Program-made: the position numbers and the translations under genes
Shown here: positions 44,200-53,660 of the stretch, in pieces
Layout of the letters: the number at the start of each line of letters is the position of its first letter
Numbering within the stretch: position 1 is the stretch's first letter
Assembly: GCA_949294185.1 (NCBI GenBank)
Contig: CASFGA010000005.1
Coordinates: 1 to 64,000 of the forward strand
Reading direction: 5' to 3'
From: an uncultured Bacteroides sp.
GTDB lineage: Bacteria > Bacteroidota > Bacteroidia > Bacteroidales > Bacteroidaceae
DNA: 64,000 bases
The notes under the pieces: model-generated
Seen by the model: the letters and a program-made list of their open reading frames with translations, nothing else
Database searches by the model: none
What the model was told of the DNA's origin: nothing

Positions 44200-44520
44200 T
44201 TATTTATTCAAATCCACTTTGGTAATTAACAGGTAATTGTCAGTACCAAACTTGAAATCCTCTTTGTGGATGGATTGGGTACGTTCAAGCAAGGCTTGTT
44301 CGGTCATGCCGTTTACAAAGTTATGCCCGATGTTTAGTACAAGAGTAGTGATGTCTTGTGCATCGCGGACTTCATTGTATCGGCACTCACGAGTTTTAAG
44401 GTGTATATCATTCACAAGGAATACACGATGTTCACCTAATAAGTCAAGGATAAGAACCTTACAATTACAGTTCATTACAAGTCCTTGACAGGTCTTCAAA
44501 ATGTTTTCGTCTAATTTCAT
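44200..44520 (-). CDS. Hypothetical protein, 106 aa
   Basis: A small soluble protein starting MKLDENILKTCQGLVMNCNC, with clustered cysteines (CQG, CNCK, RECR) and no recognised domain. It is the first gene of the minus-strand cargo operon, 105 bp inside the right inverted repeat. An 8-bp palindrome ATTCAGTA/TACTGAAT (44521-44550) abuts its start codon. Function unknown. Confidence 0.55.
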   Translation of the reverse strand: MKLDENILKTCQGLVMNCNCKVLILDLLGEHRVFLVNDIHLKTRECRYNEVRDAQDITTLVLNIGHNFVNGMTEQALLERTQSIHKEDFKFGTDNYLLITKVDLNK

Positions 44521-44550
44521 ATTCAGTAATTTTAATGATTGATACTGAAT
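44521..44550. promoter_or_regulatory. Palindrome next to the cargo start codon
   Basis: ATTCAGTA (44521-44528) and TACTGAAT (44543-44550), perfect 8-bp arms with 14-bp spacer. It could be an operator or a start-proximal hairpin. Confidence 0.3.
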
Positions 44551-44625
44551 GTGTAACGTAAAAATTGGATAGTCCGTTTATGTCTTGGGAGTGAATTGTG
44601 ATTGAGTGGAGTGCTGGGAAGAAAC

Positions 44626-44711
44626 GTTAAATAAATAGAAAAGACTGGTTCGGGGATTTCCCGACTCCAGCCTTTATATGATTTTCCAGTGTAGATATGT
44701 ATATCAGTACC
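44626..44711 (-). repeat. Right terminal inverted repeat, 86 bp
   Basis: Inverted copy of 40943-41028 with one difference (T for G at repeat position 36). It contains the same inward-reading terminator-like hairpin. Confidence 0.92.
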
Positions 44712-44719
44712 AAAATTTA
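44712..44719 (+). repeat. Target-site duplication, right copy
   Basis: AAAATTTA, identical to 40935-40942. Confidence 0.88.
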
Positions 44720-44778
44720 ATGAACGGCAGAAAATCTCTGCTTTTTCCGTTCCAGACAAAGAAAACACTTTCAAACAG

Positions 44779-44809
44779 TTGATTAGCTAAACGGAATTTC
44801 CTAATTTTG
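44779..44809 (+). promoter_or_regulatory. Promoter of the THUMP methyltransferase gene
   Basis: TTG (44779-44781) and TAATTTTG (44802-44809), 20 bp apart, 35 nt before ATG 44845. It lies outside the transposon and is intact. Confidence 0.65.
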
Positions 44810-44844
44810 CATCGTCAAACTGAAAATTACGTAATTTAATCGAA

Positions 44845-46254
44845 ATGAATCAAGAATTCGAGCTAATCGCCAAGACCTTTCAAGGACTGGAAGAGGTATT
44901 GGCAGGAGAACTTACCCGCCTGGGAGCCGACAATATTGAAATAGGACGCCGCATGGTATCATTCACCGGAAACAAGGAAATGATGTATCGGGCAAACTTC
45001 TGCCTGCGAACTGCCATCCGTATCCTCAAGCCGATAAAACATTTTACCGCACAGACAGCCGACCAAGTATACGAAGCTACCAAGGCCGTAACGTGGGAAG
45101 ACTATCTGGACTGCGGTGACAGTTTTGCCGTAGATGCTGTGGTATTTTCTGAAGATTTCCGCCACTCAAAGTTTGTAGCCTACCGGGTAAAGGACGCCAT
45201 CGCTGACTATTTCCGTGAAAAGACGGGCAAACGTCCTTCCGTACGTATCAACAACCCGGATTTGAGAATCAATATCCACATAGCCGAAGACCAATGCACA
45301 TTATCACTCGACAGCTCCGGAGAATCACTCCACCGGCGCGGATACAGGCAAGAGCAAATGGAGGCTCCGCTCAATGAAGTGCTGGCGGCAGGCATGATTC
45401 TGATGACGGGATGGCAGGGCGAATGCGACCTTATCGACCCCATGTGCGGTTCAGGAACCATCCCCATCGAAGCCGCGCTTATAGCAAAAAATATCGCTCC
45501 GGGAGTATTCCGCAAAGAATTCGGATTCGAGCGGTGGAAAGACTTTGACCGCGAACTGTTTGACAGCATCTACAATGACGATTCTCAGGAACGCGAGTTC
45601 CATAACAAGATTTACGGTTACGACAACAACCCGAAAGCTTTTGAAATCGCCACACGAAACGTGAAGGCGGCCGGGGTAAGCAAAGACATCGTGCTGAAGA
45701 TACAGCCTTTCCAACAATTCGTACAACCGGAAAAAAAGAGCATCATCATCATGAACCCGCCTTATGGCGAGCGTATCTCCCCCGATAATCTGCTGGAGCT
45801 GTATGCAATGATCGGAGAGCGCCTGAAACACGCGTTTACAGGAAACGATGCATGGATTTTGAGCTATCGCGACGAATGTTTCGACCAGATAGGACTGAAA
45901 CCGTCTGTCAAGATACCTTTATTTAATGGGGCATTAGAATGCCAGTTCCGCAAGTACCAACTGTTCGATGGCCGTTACAAAGCCTTCCGAAGCGGAGATG
46001 CCGGCAAGGAATTCAAGCCCAAACGTGATGCCGCATCGCCGCGTCCGCGCCGCCATACCGAGAAGGTGGTATATGGAAGACGGGAAGAAAGCCGCTTCAG
46101 AGAAGAGCGTCGCAGCACATTCAGGAATGAAGACGAACGCCGGCCGCGCAAACCCATGTCGGACGAAGCACGGGAAATAATCGCCAGAAAGGCCGCCATA
46201 CCGCGCTACATGCACAGACGACATGAAAGCACAGACGGAAAAGACGCAGAATAA
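44845..46254 (+). CDS. THUMP-domain class I SAM-dependent RNA methyltransferase (RlmL-like)
   Basis: 469 aa. THUMP domain about 45-155, then a Rossmann methyltransferase with DPMCGSGTIPIEAALIA (SAM site) and IIMNPPYGERI (catalytic NPPY). It resembles the N-terminal half of RlmKL, which methylates G2445 of 23S rRNA; the target here is inferred. The C-terminal ~80 residues are a charged, arginine-rich tail (RPRRHTEKVVYGRREESRFR), longer than in E. coli and probably RNA-binding. Confidence 0.88.
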   Translation: MNQEFELIAKTFQGLEEVLAGELTRLGADNIEIGRRMVSFTGNKEMMYRANFCLRTAIRILKPIKHFTAQTADQVYEATKAVTWEDYLDCGDSFAVDAVVFSEDFRHSKFVAYRVKDAIADYFREKTGKRPSVRINNPDLRINIHIAEDQCTLSLDSSGESLHRRGYRQEQMEAPLNEVLAAGMILMTGWQGECDLIDPMCGSGTIPIEAALIAKNIAPGVFRKEFGFERWKDFDRELFDSIYNDDSQEREFHNKIYGYDNNPKAFEIATRNVKAAGVSKDIVLKIQPFQQFVQPEKKSIIIMNPPYGERISPDNLLELYAMIGERLKHAFTGNDAWILSYRDECFDQIGLKPSVKIPLFNGALECQFRKYQLFDGRYKAFRSGDAGKEFKPKRDAASPRPRRHTEKVVYGRREESRFREERRSTFRNEDERRPRKPMSDEAREIIARKAAIPRYMHRRHESTDGKDAE

Positions 46255-46299
46255 AGAAAAACGGGAAAGGGTGCAGCCCGGAAAATGGAGACAATAAGG

Positions 46300-48585
46300 A
46301 TGAAACGCATATTACAACTAATCATCTTGGCGTGTATGACCACTCTGACAGGAACCGCACAAGACAAAAAAGACTTTACCCTGGAAGATGTAATCCCGGG
46401 AGGAAGCAATTATTTCAATCTTGTCCCTAAGAACATGCTTGGACTGGCATGGTGGGGAGATGTGTGCATACGCACAGACATAGATGAAATCAAGTCCGTC
46501 GACCTGAAAAACGGGGAGGAAAAGACCCTCATCACACTGGAGGAAGTGAACGAGGCCTTAGCCAATGAAAAGCCCTACAAGACAACGGCCGGCATCAAGC
46601 TGCTCCGCACGCTGGCGGAAGCCTCAATGCCGTGGGGAGACCGGCAGACTGTCGTATTTTTCAGCAAGGCCGAAAACGGAGATGACTACATGCTCTGGTA
46701 TGATTTCGGAAAGAAAAAAATCACCAACATGTTCCGTCTTGAAGTTCCGCAAGGGCAATCGCCCGCAAACATCGACTTCTGCAAGGAGAACGGAGCTGTG
46801 GCCTATACCGTAGGACGGAATCTGTTCGTGGCCGACAAGGGGGATTTCAGCAGGATGGTCAATCCTGCCGCCATGGGAGACGCAGCCGACTTCGAGCAGG
46901 GCGTTGTCTACGGACAGTCCGTACACCGGAATGAGTTCGGCATCACGAAGGGAACGTTCTGGAGCCCGAAGGGAACCTGCCTTGCCTTCTACCGAATGGA
47001 TCAGAGCATGGTGACAGACTACCCGCAGGTAAACACTTCCACCCGGATTGCCACACTCGAACCGGACAAGTATCCGATGGCAGGCATGACCAGCCACAAG
47101 GTGACGGTAGGCGTATATAATATGAAGACAGGGAAGACCGTTTATTTGCAGGCGGGCGACCCGACCGACCGATATTTTACCAATATCAGTTGGTCGCCGG
47201 ATGAAAAGGCCATCTATCTTATCGAACTGAACCGCGACCAGAATCATGCTCAGTTAGTGCGTTACGACGCCGCTACCGGAGAAAAGGAAGCTGTATTGTA
47301 TGAAGAAGAACATCCCAAATACGTAGAGCCTCAGCATCCCATCACATTTCTTCCGTGGGATGACACAAAATTCATCTATTGGAGCCAGCGAGACGGATAC
47401 CATCATCTTTATCTGATGGACACAGAGAAAAAAGTCTATCCCGAAAAGGAAAAAGGGAAAGACGGCGAAACAACTGTCCGCGAATATCTGGAAACCGTTC
47501 CGCTCACGCAGGGCGACTGGCTCGTGCAGGAGATTCTGGGATTCAACACCAGTGAAAAAGAAATTATCATCAGCAGCACAGAAATTTCTCCTTTGCAGAC
47601 AAATATTTTTTCGCTTCGTGCAAAAACCGGCAAGCGCACGCTAATCGGCAGGCCTGACGGAATGCACAGCGCGCAACTGTCGGCAAGCGGCAAACATATC
47701 ATTGACAACTTTACATCGGCTGATGTAGCACGAGAGATTTGCATCCTGCCAACAAGTGGAAGAAAAGGAATCACGCTGCTCACTTCGACCGACCCGATGA
47801 AAGAACTGTTCGACCTGCCGGAGATTTCTGTCGGGACAATAAAGGCTGCCGACGGCGTGACCGACCTATATTACCGCCTCATCAAGCCAACAGACTTCGA
47901 CCCGAACAAAAAATATCCGGCCATTATTTATGTATATGGAGGGCCTCACGCCCAACTCATCCACAACAACCGTTTTTATGACGCACGGGGATGGGATCTT
48001 TACATGGCTCAAAAAGGTTATGTGATGCTGACCGTTGACGGACGCGGGAGTGACAACCGCGGCTTGAAATTTGAAAACTGCACGTTCCGACGCTTGGGCG
48101 AAGAGGAAATGAAAGACCAGATGAAGGGCGTGGAACTGCTGAAATCGCTGCCCTTCGTAGACAGCGCAAGAATCGGCGTACACGGATGGAGCTTCGGAGG
48201 CTTCATGACCACCAACCTGATGCTGACCTATCCAGACATCTTCAAGGCGGGAGTTGCCGGAGGCCCGGTCATCGACTGGAAATATTATGAAGTAATGTAC
48301 GGCGAACGCTATATGGACACTCCCCAGGCTAATCCGGAAGGATACAAAGCCTCGGATCTGAAACAGAAAGCAGGCAATCTGAAAGGACGGTTGGAAATCA
48401 TCATCGGCGGGACAGACCCTACCTGCGTGCCGCAGCATACCTATACTTTTCTGCGTTCATGCATTGATGCCGGAACGCATCCCGACTTATTCATCTATCC
48501 GGAAGACGGACATAATATGATCGGACGCGACCGGGTGCATCTGCATGAGCACATCACCCGCTATTTTGACGACCATTTAAAATGA
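46300..48585 (+). CDS. Dipeptidyl peptidase IV (S9 family)
   Basis: About 761 aa, exported (signal MKRILQLIILACMTTLTGTAQ; an upstream ATG at 46285 adds five residues). An eight-bladed propeller (about 30-490) precedes the alpha/beta hydrolase domain (about 500-760) with the nucleophile in GWSFGGF, acid in IGGTDPTCVP and His in DGHNMIGRDR. It removes X-Pro dipeptides from peptides in the periplasm. 30-45 bp after the methyltransferase gene. Confidence 0.93.
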   Translation: MKRILQLIILACMTTLTGTAQDKKDFTLEDVIPGGSNYFNLVPKNMLGLAWWGDVCIRTDIDEIKSVDLKNGEEKTLITLEEVNEALANEKPYKTTAGIKLLRTLAEASMPWGDRQTVVFFSKAENGDDYMLWYDFGKKKITNMFRLEVPQGQSPANIDFCKENGAVAYTVGRNLFVADKGDFSRMVNPAAMGDAADFEQGVVYGQSVHRNEFGITKGTFWSPKGTCLAFYRMDQSMVTDYPQVNTSTRIATLEPDKYPMAGMTSHKVTVGVYNMKTGKTVYLQAGDPTDRYFTNISWSPDEKAIYLIELNRDQNHAQLVRYDAATGEKEAVLYEEEHPKYVEPQHPITFLPWDDTKFIYWSQRDGYHHLYLMDTEKKVYPEKEKGKDGETTVREYLETVPLTQGDWLVQEILGFNTSEKEIIISSTEISPLQTNIFSLRAKTGKRTLIGRPDGMHSAQLSASGKHIIDNFTSADVAREICILPTSGRKGITLLTSTDPMKELFDLPEISVGTIKAADGVTDLYYRLIKPTDFDPNKKYPAIIYVYGGPHAQLIHNNRFYDARGWDLYMAQKGYVMLTVDGRGSDNRGLKFENCTFRRLGEEEMKDQMKGVELLKSLPFVDSARIGVHGWSFGGFMTTNLMLTYPDIFKAGVAGGPVIDWKYYEVMYGERYMDTPQANPEGYKASDLKQKAGNLKGRLEIIIGGTDPTCVPQHTYTFLRSCIDAGTHPDLFIYPEDGHNMIGRDRVHLHEHITRYFDDHLK

Positions 48586-48621
48586 AATGACCGAATCATT
48601 GGCAACTTAAAACAATAGAAT

Positions 48622-49896
48622 ATGAAACTTTTACTCTTAGGTTCTGGCGGACGCGAGCATGCACTGGCATGGAAGATCGCTCAAAGTCCGAAAATTGAAA
48701 AGCTATATATCGCTCCGGGAAATGCCGGAACGCGCGAAACAGGCGAGAATGTTTCCATCAAGGCCGACGATTTCGCCGCCATCAAGCAGTTCGTAACTGA
48801 AAAGGGTATTGACATGGTGGTGGTAGGCCCGGAAGATCCTTTGGTTAAAGGCGTATACGACTACTTCAAGAACGATGAAGCGCTGAAAGACATCCCAGTC
48901 ATCGGGCCGTCGAAAGCAGGTGCCGTGCTGGAAGGAAGCAAGGAATTCGCCAAAGGATTCATGCAACGCCACCAGATTCCTACGGCAAGATACAAGAGCA
49001 TTACGGCCGCCAATCTGGACGAAGGGATGGCTTTTCTGGAAACTCTCAGTGCCCCCTACGTTTTAAAGGCCGACGGACTCTGTGCAGGAAAGGGCGTACT
49101 GATTCTGCCTACACTGGAAGAAGCCAAGAAAGAGCTGAAAGAGATGCTTGACGGAATGTTCGGCAACGCTTCCGCAACAGTAGTCATCGAAGAGTTCCTG
49201 AGTGGCATCGAATGCTCCGTGTTTGTCCTGACCGACGGCAGGAGCTACAAGATTCTTCCCGAAGCAAAAGACTACAAGCGTATCGGTGAAGGCGACAAAG
49301 GGCTCAATACAGGCGGCATGGGATCAGTATCACCCGTCCCATTTGCAGATGCCGAATGGATGAAAAAGGTAGAAGACCGCATCATCCGCCCTACGGTAGA
49401 AGGACTTGCGGCCGAGGGCATCGACTACAAAGGATTCATCTTTTTCGGACTAATCAACGTAAAAGGAGACCCGATGGTCATAGAATATAATGTCCGCATG
49501 GGCGATCCGGAAACGGAAAGCGTTATGCTGCGCATCAAAAGCGACCTTGTAGACCTGCTTGAAGGCGTTGCAGAAGGAAATTTGGAACAAAAGACACTGG
49601 AAATTGACCCACGTTCTGCCGTCTGTGTCATGCTTGTATCAGGCGGTTATCCGGAAACTTATGAAAAGGGATTCCCGATAAGCGGCATCGAAGATGCCCG
49701 AAAAGGCGGAAGCATCGTATTTCATGCCGGAACTGCTGTCAAGGACGGACAGACCGTTACCTCGGGCGGACGCGTCATTGCCGTCAGCTCTTACGGAGCA
49801 AACAAGGAGGAAGCTCTGGCACAATCCTTCCAGAATGCAGGGAAAATCCGGTTCGAGAAAAAATACTTCCGTTCTGACATCGGTTTCGACTTGTAA
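48622..49896 (+). CDS. purD: Phosphoribosylamine-glycine ligase
   Basis: 424-aa ATP-grasp enzyme of purine synthesis joining phosphoribosylamine and glycine. Motifs: [61 protein letters not shown] and [14 protein letters not shown]. Full length for the family. It follows dpp IV by 36 bp. Confidence 0.96.
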   Translation: MKLLLLGSGGREHALAWKIAQSPKIEKLYIAPGNAGTRETGENVSIKADDFAAIKQFVTEKGIDMVVVGPEDPLVKGVYDYFKNDEALKDIPVIGPSKAGAVLEGSKEFAKGFMQRHQIPTARYKSITAANLDEGMAFLETLSAPYVLKADGLCAGKGVLILPTLEEAKKELKEMLDGMFGNASATVVIEEFLSGIECSVFVLTDGRSYKILPEAKDYKRIGEGDKGLNTGGMGSVSPVPFADAEWMKKVEDRIIRPTVEGLAAEGIDYKGFIFFGLINVKGDPMVIEYNVRMGDPETESVMLRIKSDLVDLLEGVAEGNLEQKTLEIDPRSAVCVMLVSGGYPETYEKGFPISGIEDARKGGSIVFHAGTAVKDGQTVTSGGRVIAVSSYGANKEEALAQSFQNAGKIRFEKKYFRSDIGFDL

Positions 49897-49910
49897 CAGA
49901 CTGTCGCAGC

Positions 49911-50849
49911 ATGTCCGTAAAAAATCATTTTCAATACCGCATAGCGACGGGAAGAATGACACTTCCCGTCGCTATCTTCGTTGCCGCCGCTGTCGGCTCC
50001 GTCAATATCGCTCACTGGACTGATGTGTTCTCGCTTGCCGTATGTGCATTGACGGCCTATCTTCTGATAGAAATGAATACGGCATTCGCCCTGATACGCA
50101 CCCGGACTGCTTTTCCCGCAGCCATGTTCATGATTTTTTACGTGTCATGCCCTTTCCTGTATACTTACTCCAAGGAGATATGGATTCCCCTTCTCCTGTT
50201 GGCCGCAATTTTCTCCCTGTTCCGCAGCTATGAGTCAAAGTATGCGTCAGCGACAATCTTTCATGCGTTTCTTTTTCTGGGGGCAGGCAGCTTTCTTATG
50301 CCCCATATATTTTATTTCGCTCCGCTATTCTATGCCATAATGGGCAGTCTCCGCTCCCTCAATCTGCGGACATTTTTTGCCGGACTGACAGGGATACTCA
50401 CACCTTACTGGATAATGCTCTGCTATCATCTTTATTTCAGCGACACTCTGGAAGCCGTATATTCCCCTTTCCAAGAAGCCATACATTTTTCTGCCATAGA
50501 CTATTCCGCCATTACACTGCCGCAGACCGTTTCATGCCTTGCCATATTTCTGACAACCGCCGTCAGCTGCATACAAAGCTTCATGTCCGCTTATCAGGAA
50601 AAAGTACAGACCCGCATTCTGCTCCGTTCGCTCATCTTCACCGAAACGGGCATCTTGCTGCTGGCCTGCCTGCAACCCCAGCATCTGAATGCACTCCTGC
50701 CCATTTTCCTCGCCATCGGAAGCATCATGAGCGGACATCTGTTTGCCTTGACCTTTAACCGTTTCACCCGAATCTGCTTTCCGGTCATCATTTTATTGGG
50801 AGGAGCAGTCTGTTTGTTCAACCTATGGATGCATTTATTCAAATCCTGA
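49911..50849 (+). CDS. Polytopic membrane protein of unknown function
   Basis: 312 aa with about nine to ten hydrophobic segments spread over the whole length and little soluble sequence. It resembles the uncharacterised Bacteroidetes membrane proteins found next to purD and polyprenyl or DedA genes (DUF6427-like; low certainty). It starts 14 bp after purD and overlaps the next gene by 25 bp, so it is in the same operon. Confidence 0.65.
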   Translation: MSVKNHFQYRIATGRMTLPVAIFVAAAVGSVNIAHWTDVFSLAVCALTAYLLIEMNTAFALIRTRTAFPAAMFMIFYVSCPFLYTYSKEIWIPLLLLAAIFSLFRSYESKYASATIFHAFLFLGAGSFLMPHIFYFAPLFYAIMGSLRSLNLRTFFAGLTGILTPYWIMLCYHLYFSDTLEAVYSPFQEAIHFSAIDYSAITLPQTVSCLAIFLTTAVSCIQSFMSAYQEKVQTRILLRSLIFTETGILLLACLQPQHLNALLPIFLAIGSIMSGHLFALTFNRFTRICFPVIILLGGAVCLFNLWMHLFKS

Positions 50850-51286
50850 CAGAATGGGGATACTGGGGCATGTTCGTTTCGGCCTTTCTGGCAGGAACGA
50901 TTCTCCCGTTCAGCTCGGAAGCCGTGCTGTTGGCCTGTGTCGGACTGGGCTTGAATCCCGTCGCTTCCGTACTGGCAACCGCTGCGGGGAATGCACTCGG
51001 CGGACTGACCTGCTACTGGATCGGACATCTCGGCCGGATGGAATGGATAGAAAAATACTTCAGAGTGGACAAAAAGCAGATGGATCGTGCCGCACGCTTC
51101 ATACACGGACGCGGTTCGTGGATTGCCCTATTCTCTTTTCTGCCGGTCATCGGCGACGCTATCCTTATCGTATTGGGACTGATGCGCGCCAATGTCTGGA
51201 TTGTAACCCTGTCAATGAGTATCGGGAAACTTGCACGCTATGCCATTCTGGTAGCAGCCGCATTAGAAGTCTATAAGCTATTTTAA
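50825..51286 (+). CDS. YqaA/DedA-type (VTT domain) membrane protein
   Basis: 153 aa, four hydrophobic segments, VTT/SNARE-associated domain. Typical motifs: LAGTILPFSSEAVLLACVGLG, AAGNALGGLTCYWIGHLGR and GSWIALFSFLPVIGDAILIVLG. Relatives flip or transport phospholipids or undecaprenyl phosphate; for the short YqaA branch function is unproven. Overlaps the upstream gene by 25 bp and lies 2 bp before the methyltransferase gene. Confidence 0.85.
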   Translation: MDAFIQILTEWGYWGMFVSAFLAGTILPFSSEAVLLACVGLGLNPVASVLATAAGNALGGLTCYWIGHLGRMEWIEKYFRVDKKQMDRAARFIHGRGSWIALFSFLPVIGDAILIVLGLMRANVWIVTLSMSIGKLARYAILVAAALEVYKLF

Positions 51287-51288
51287 TT

Positions 51289-51978
51289 ATGATACAGATC
51301 GAACGGACGGCTGACGGTAGCCAAACTTTATTTGTGCCGGAACTAAACGAGCATTATCACTCGGTAAAAGGCGCGCTTACCGAATCGCGTCACATTTTCA
51401 TCGACATGGGACTGAAACATTCTGCCGCATCTTCACCCAAAATCCTTGAGATAGGCTTCGGAACCGGGCTGAACGCCTTTCTTTCCCTGCTTGAAGCCGA
51501 ACGCGACAAACGGCCGATACACTTTACCACCATCGAAAACCGGCCGCTTGACGAGAATGTCATACGCAGTCTGACTTATCCCGAGCAAATTTCACCCGAA
51601 CACCAGGCTGACTATTACACCCTACACCGTGCACCGTGGAATGCCGATGTACGTATTACCCCCTGCTTTACGCTGCACAAGATACTGGGAGATTTTACCC
51701 GGCACATGCCTGAAAAAAATTTTGATGTGGTCTACTTCGATGCTTTTGCACCAGAAAAACAGCCGGAAATGTGGACACCCACTCTGTTTTCCAGTCTTTA
51801 CCGGCAGATGTCCCCCGGTGGAATACTCACTACCTACTGCGCCAAAGGAAGCGTTCGCCGCATGCTCCAGTCTGCGGGATTCACTGTCGAGCGTCTGCCA
51901 GGCCCGCCGGGCGGAAAAAGAGAAATGTTAAGAGCAGTCAAGCAGGCGGCAAACTTTCATAAATGCCAAGACTTTTGA
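51289..51978 (+). CDS. mnmD: MnmD-type tRNA methyltransferase
   Basis: 229 aa, corresponding to the methyltransferase half of MnmC (Methyltransf_30). SAM site ILEIGFGTGLNAFLSL and catalytic-region FDVVYFDAFAPEKQPEMWT, then LTTYCAKGSVRRML. It converts nm5s2U34 to mnm5s2U34 in tRNA, the step that follows MnmA-dependent thiolation; mnmA is in this window. The FAD-dependent oxidase half is absent, as in Gram-positives and many Bacteroidetes. Confidence 0.88.
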   Translation: MIQIERTADGSQTLFVPELNEHYHSVKGALTESRHIFIDMGLKHSAASSPKILEIGFGTGLNAFLSLLEAERDKRPIHFTTIENRPLDENVIRSLTYPEQISPEHQADYYTLHRAPWNADVRITPCFTLHKILGDFTRHMPEKNFDVVYFDAFAPEKQPEMWTPTLFSSLYRQMSPGGILTTYCAKGSVRRMLQSAGFTVERLPGPPGGKREMLRAVKQAANFHKCQDF

Positions 51979-51979
51979 T

Positions 51980-51987
51980 TATCTTTG
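51980..51987 (+). promoter_or_regulatory. -7 element for the ZnuA-like gene
   Basis: TATCTTTG matches TAnnTTTG and lies directly at the end of mnmD, 24 nt before ATG 52012. Confidence 0.55.
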
Positions 51988-52011
51988 CCTATCCAAAACA
52001 AACGCCAAAAC

Positions 52012-52863
52012 ATGAAATATCTTCTGATCATACTTGTTCTGTCGGCATTCACCTCTTGCGGCGGACACCGGCAGACGGACACCACGCCTGTGATTACCGT
52101 CAGCATCGAGCCGCTGCGCTTCTTCACCGAAGCTGTGGCAGGAGAAAAATGGAAGGTGGCAAGCATGGTTCCGACCGGAAGCAGCCCCGAAACCTACGAC
52201 CCCACGCCCGGACAACTCGTCGCTCTCAGCAGAAGCGCAGCCTATCTGAGCATCGGGCGCATCGGATTCGAGCAGGCATGGATGGAACGCATCAGAGAAA
52301 ACGCCCCCCGGATGCCTGTATACGACATTTCAAAGGGCGTGAAGCCGGCAGAAGGCCATGTGCACGGAAGCACACATGCAGACCCGCACATCTGGAACTC
52401 TACACGCAATGCGCGGATTATTGCCGCAAACATCTGCGAGGCCCTCTGTGAGCTCGACAGTGCCAACGCATCCCTTTACCACGAAAGGCTCGACAGTCTG
52501 GACGCCCGCATCGGACGCACCGAAGAGGCCATCCAAACCATGCTGCGGAAGGCAGACAAGGCGTTTCTCATCTATCATCCGGCACTGACATACTTTGCCC
52601 GCGACTACGGGCTGAAACAAATCTGCATCGAAGAAGAGGGAAAAGAACCTTCACCCTCCCGCCTGCAGGAACTTGTGCGGGAAGCACGTGAGGCGGATGT
52701 ACGTGTCGTCTTCATACAGCAAGAGTTCGACACGCGGAACGCACAGATGATGGCTGAAGAGACAGGCACAAAGCCGGTCGTCATCAACCCGCTCGGCTAC
52801 GACTGGGAAAAGGAAATGATAAACATCACACGGGCATTGGCCCGGCAAACTCCCGTGGAATGA
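52012..52863 (+). CDS. Metal ABC transporter substrate-binding lipoprotein (ZnuA-like)
   Basis: 283 aa from ATG 52012 (MKYLLIILVLSAFTSCGG), a lipoprotein with lipobox AFTSC; a start at 51985 would overlap the -7 box. Cluster A-I family features: ETYDPTPGQ, then HVHGSTHADPHIWN, a short His-rich loop with metal ligands, and IYHPALTYFARDYG. It binds Zn2+ or Mn2+ at the periplasmic face. It overlaps the ATPase gene (ATGA). Confidence 0.88.
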   Translation: MKYLLIILVLSAFTSCGGHRQTDTTPVITVSIEPLRFFTEAVAGEKWKVASMVPTGSSPETYDPTPGQLVALSRSAAYLSIGRIGFEQAWMERIRENAPRMPVYDISKGVKPAEGHVHGSTHADPHIWNSTRNARIIAANICEALCELDSANASLYHERLDSLDARIGRTEEAIQTMLRKADKAFLIYHPALTYFARDYGLKQICIEEEGKEPSPSRLQELVREAREADVRVVFIQQEFDTRNAQMMAEETGTKPVVINPLGYDWEKEMINITRALARQTPVE

Positions 52864-53639
52864 AGCGCCCCGTTATCCAACTTGACAGAATCGATGCCGC
52901 CTACGGAAGCAAAACGGTATTGCAGCAGGTCAGCCTTACGGTCTGCGAACGAGACTTTCTGGGAATCATCGGTCCGAACGGAGGGGGAAAGACCACACTG
53001 GTCAAAGTCATTCTCGGACTGCTGAAGCCAACAGCCGGACACATCCGGTATTTCCGCGACGGACAGGAAGCGGCGGAAATCAGCATGGGATATCTACCGC
53101 AATACAGTTCCATCGACAAGAAATTCCCTATCTCAGTCTATGAAACCGTACTCTCCGGCCTGAACAGACAAAAGAGCCTGCTGCGACCGTTCACCAAAGA
53201 GCAGCACGAACAGACACAACGCACAATCTCCCGCATGGGACTGGAAGGAATGGAACAGTGTCCCATCGGACAGCTGAGCGGAGGGCAGCTACAGCGCGCC
53301 TTGTTGGGACGCGCACTCGTTTCCTGCCCGCAAGTCGTCATTCTTGACGAACCGAACACATATATCGACAAGCAATTCGAGACCAGGCTCTATTCACTGC
53401 TCGAGGAAATCAACCGCGAACACGCCATCATCCTTGTGAGCCACGACATCGGTGCAGTATTGCAAAACGTGAAGTCCATAGCCTATGTAAACAGAACACT
53501 CGACTATCATCCGGATACGGAAGTCACGGCGGAATGGATGGAGGAACATTTCGGATGTCCCGTCAGCCCGTCAGGACACGGCGACCTGTCCCGCCAGGCA
53601 CTGAAGCCGCATGACAGGCATAAATGCATACATGAATAA
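52860..53639 (+). CDS. Metal ABC transporter ATPase (ZnuC-like)
   Basis: 259 aa. Walker A GPNGGGKTTLVK, signature LSGGQLQRALLGRAL, Walker B VVILDEPNTYID and H-loop LVSHDIG are all intact. It would power metal import with the ZnuA-like protein. The expected ZnuB permease is not next to it: 21 bp downstream begins a GH2 gene. The C-terminus has a His-rich end (SGHGDLSRQALKPHDRHK). Confidence 0.88.
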   Translation: MKRPVIQLDRIDAAYGSKTVLQQVSLTVCERDFLGIIGPNGGGKTTLVKVILGLLKPTAGHIRYFRDGQEAAEISMGYLPQYSSIDKKFPISVYETVLSGLNRQKSLLRPFTKEQHEQTQRTISRMGLEGMEQCPIGQLSGGQLQRALLGRALVSCPQVVILDEPNTYIDKQFETRLYSLLEEINREHAIILVSHDIGAVLQNVKSIAYVNRTLDYHPDTEVTAEWMEEHFGCPVSPSGHGDLSRQALKPHDRHKCIHE

Positions 53640-53660
53640 TCACCATCTGAAAAACAAAAT

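Larger units (their letters stand above)
40943..44711 (+). mobile_element. IS1595-family transposon with passenger genes
   Basis: A complete 3769-bp element bounded by 86-bp inverted repeats with one mismatch and an exact 8-bp target duplication (the size known for IS1595). It carries an ISXO2/IS1595-type transposase, a 124-aa ORF coupled to it, and on the opposite strand a 106-aa protein, a BACON-domain protein, a structured or short coding segment, and a 159-aa exported protein. IS1595 members with passenger genes are known in principle; this cargo is not one I recognise. It landed in the short spacer between the HxlR gene and the THUMP methyltransferase gene without destroying the latter's promoter. 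Confidence 0.9.
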
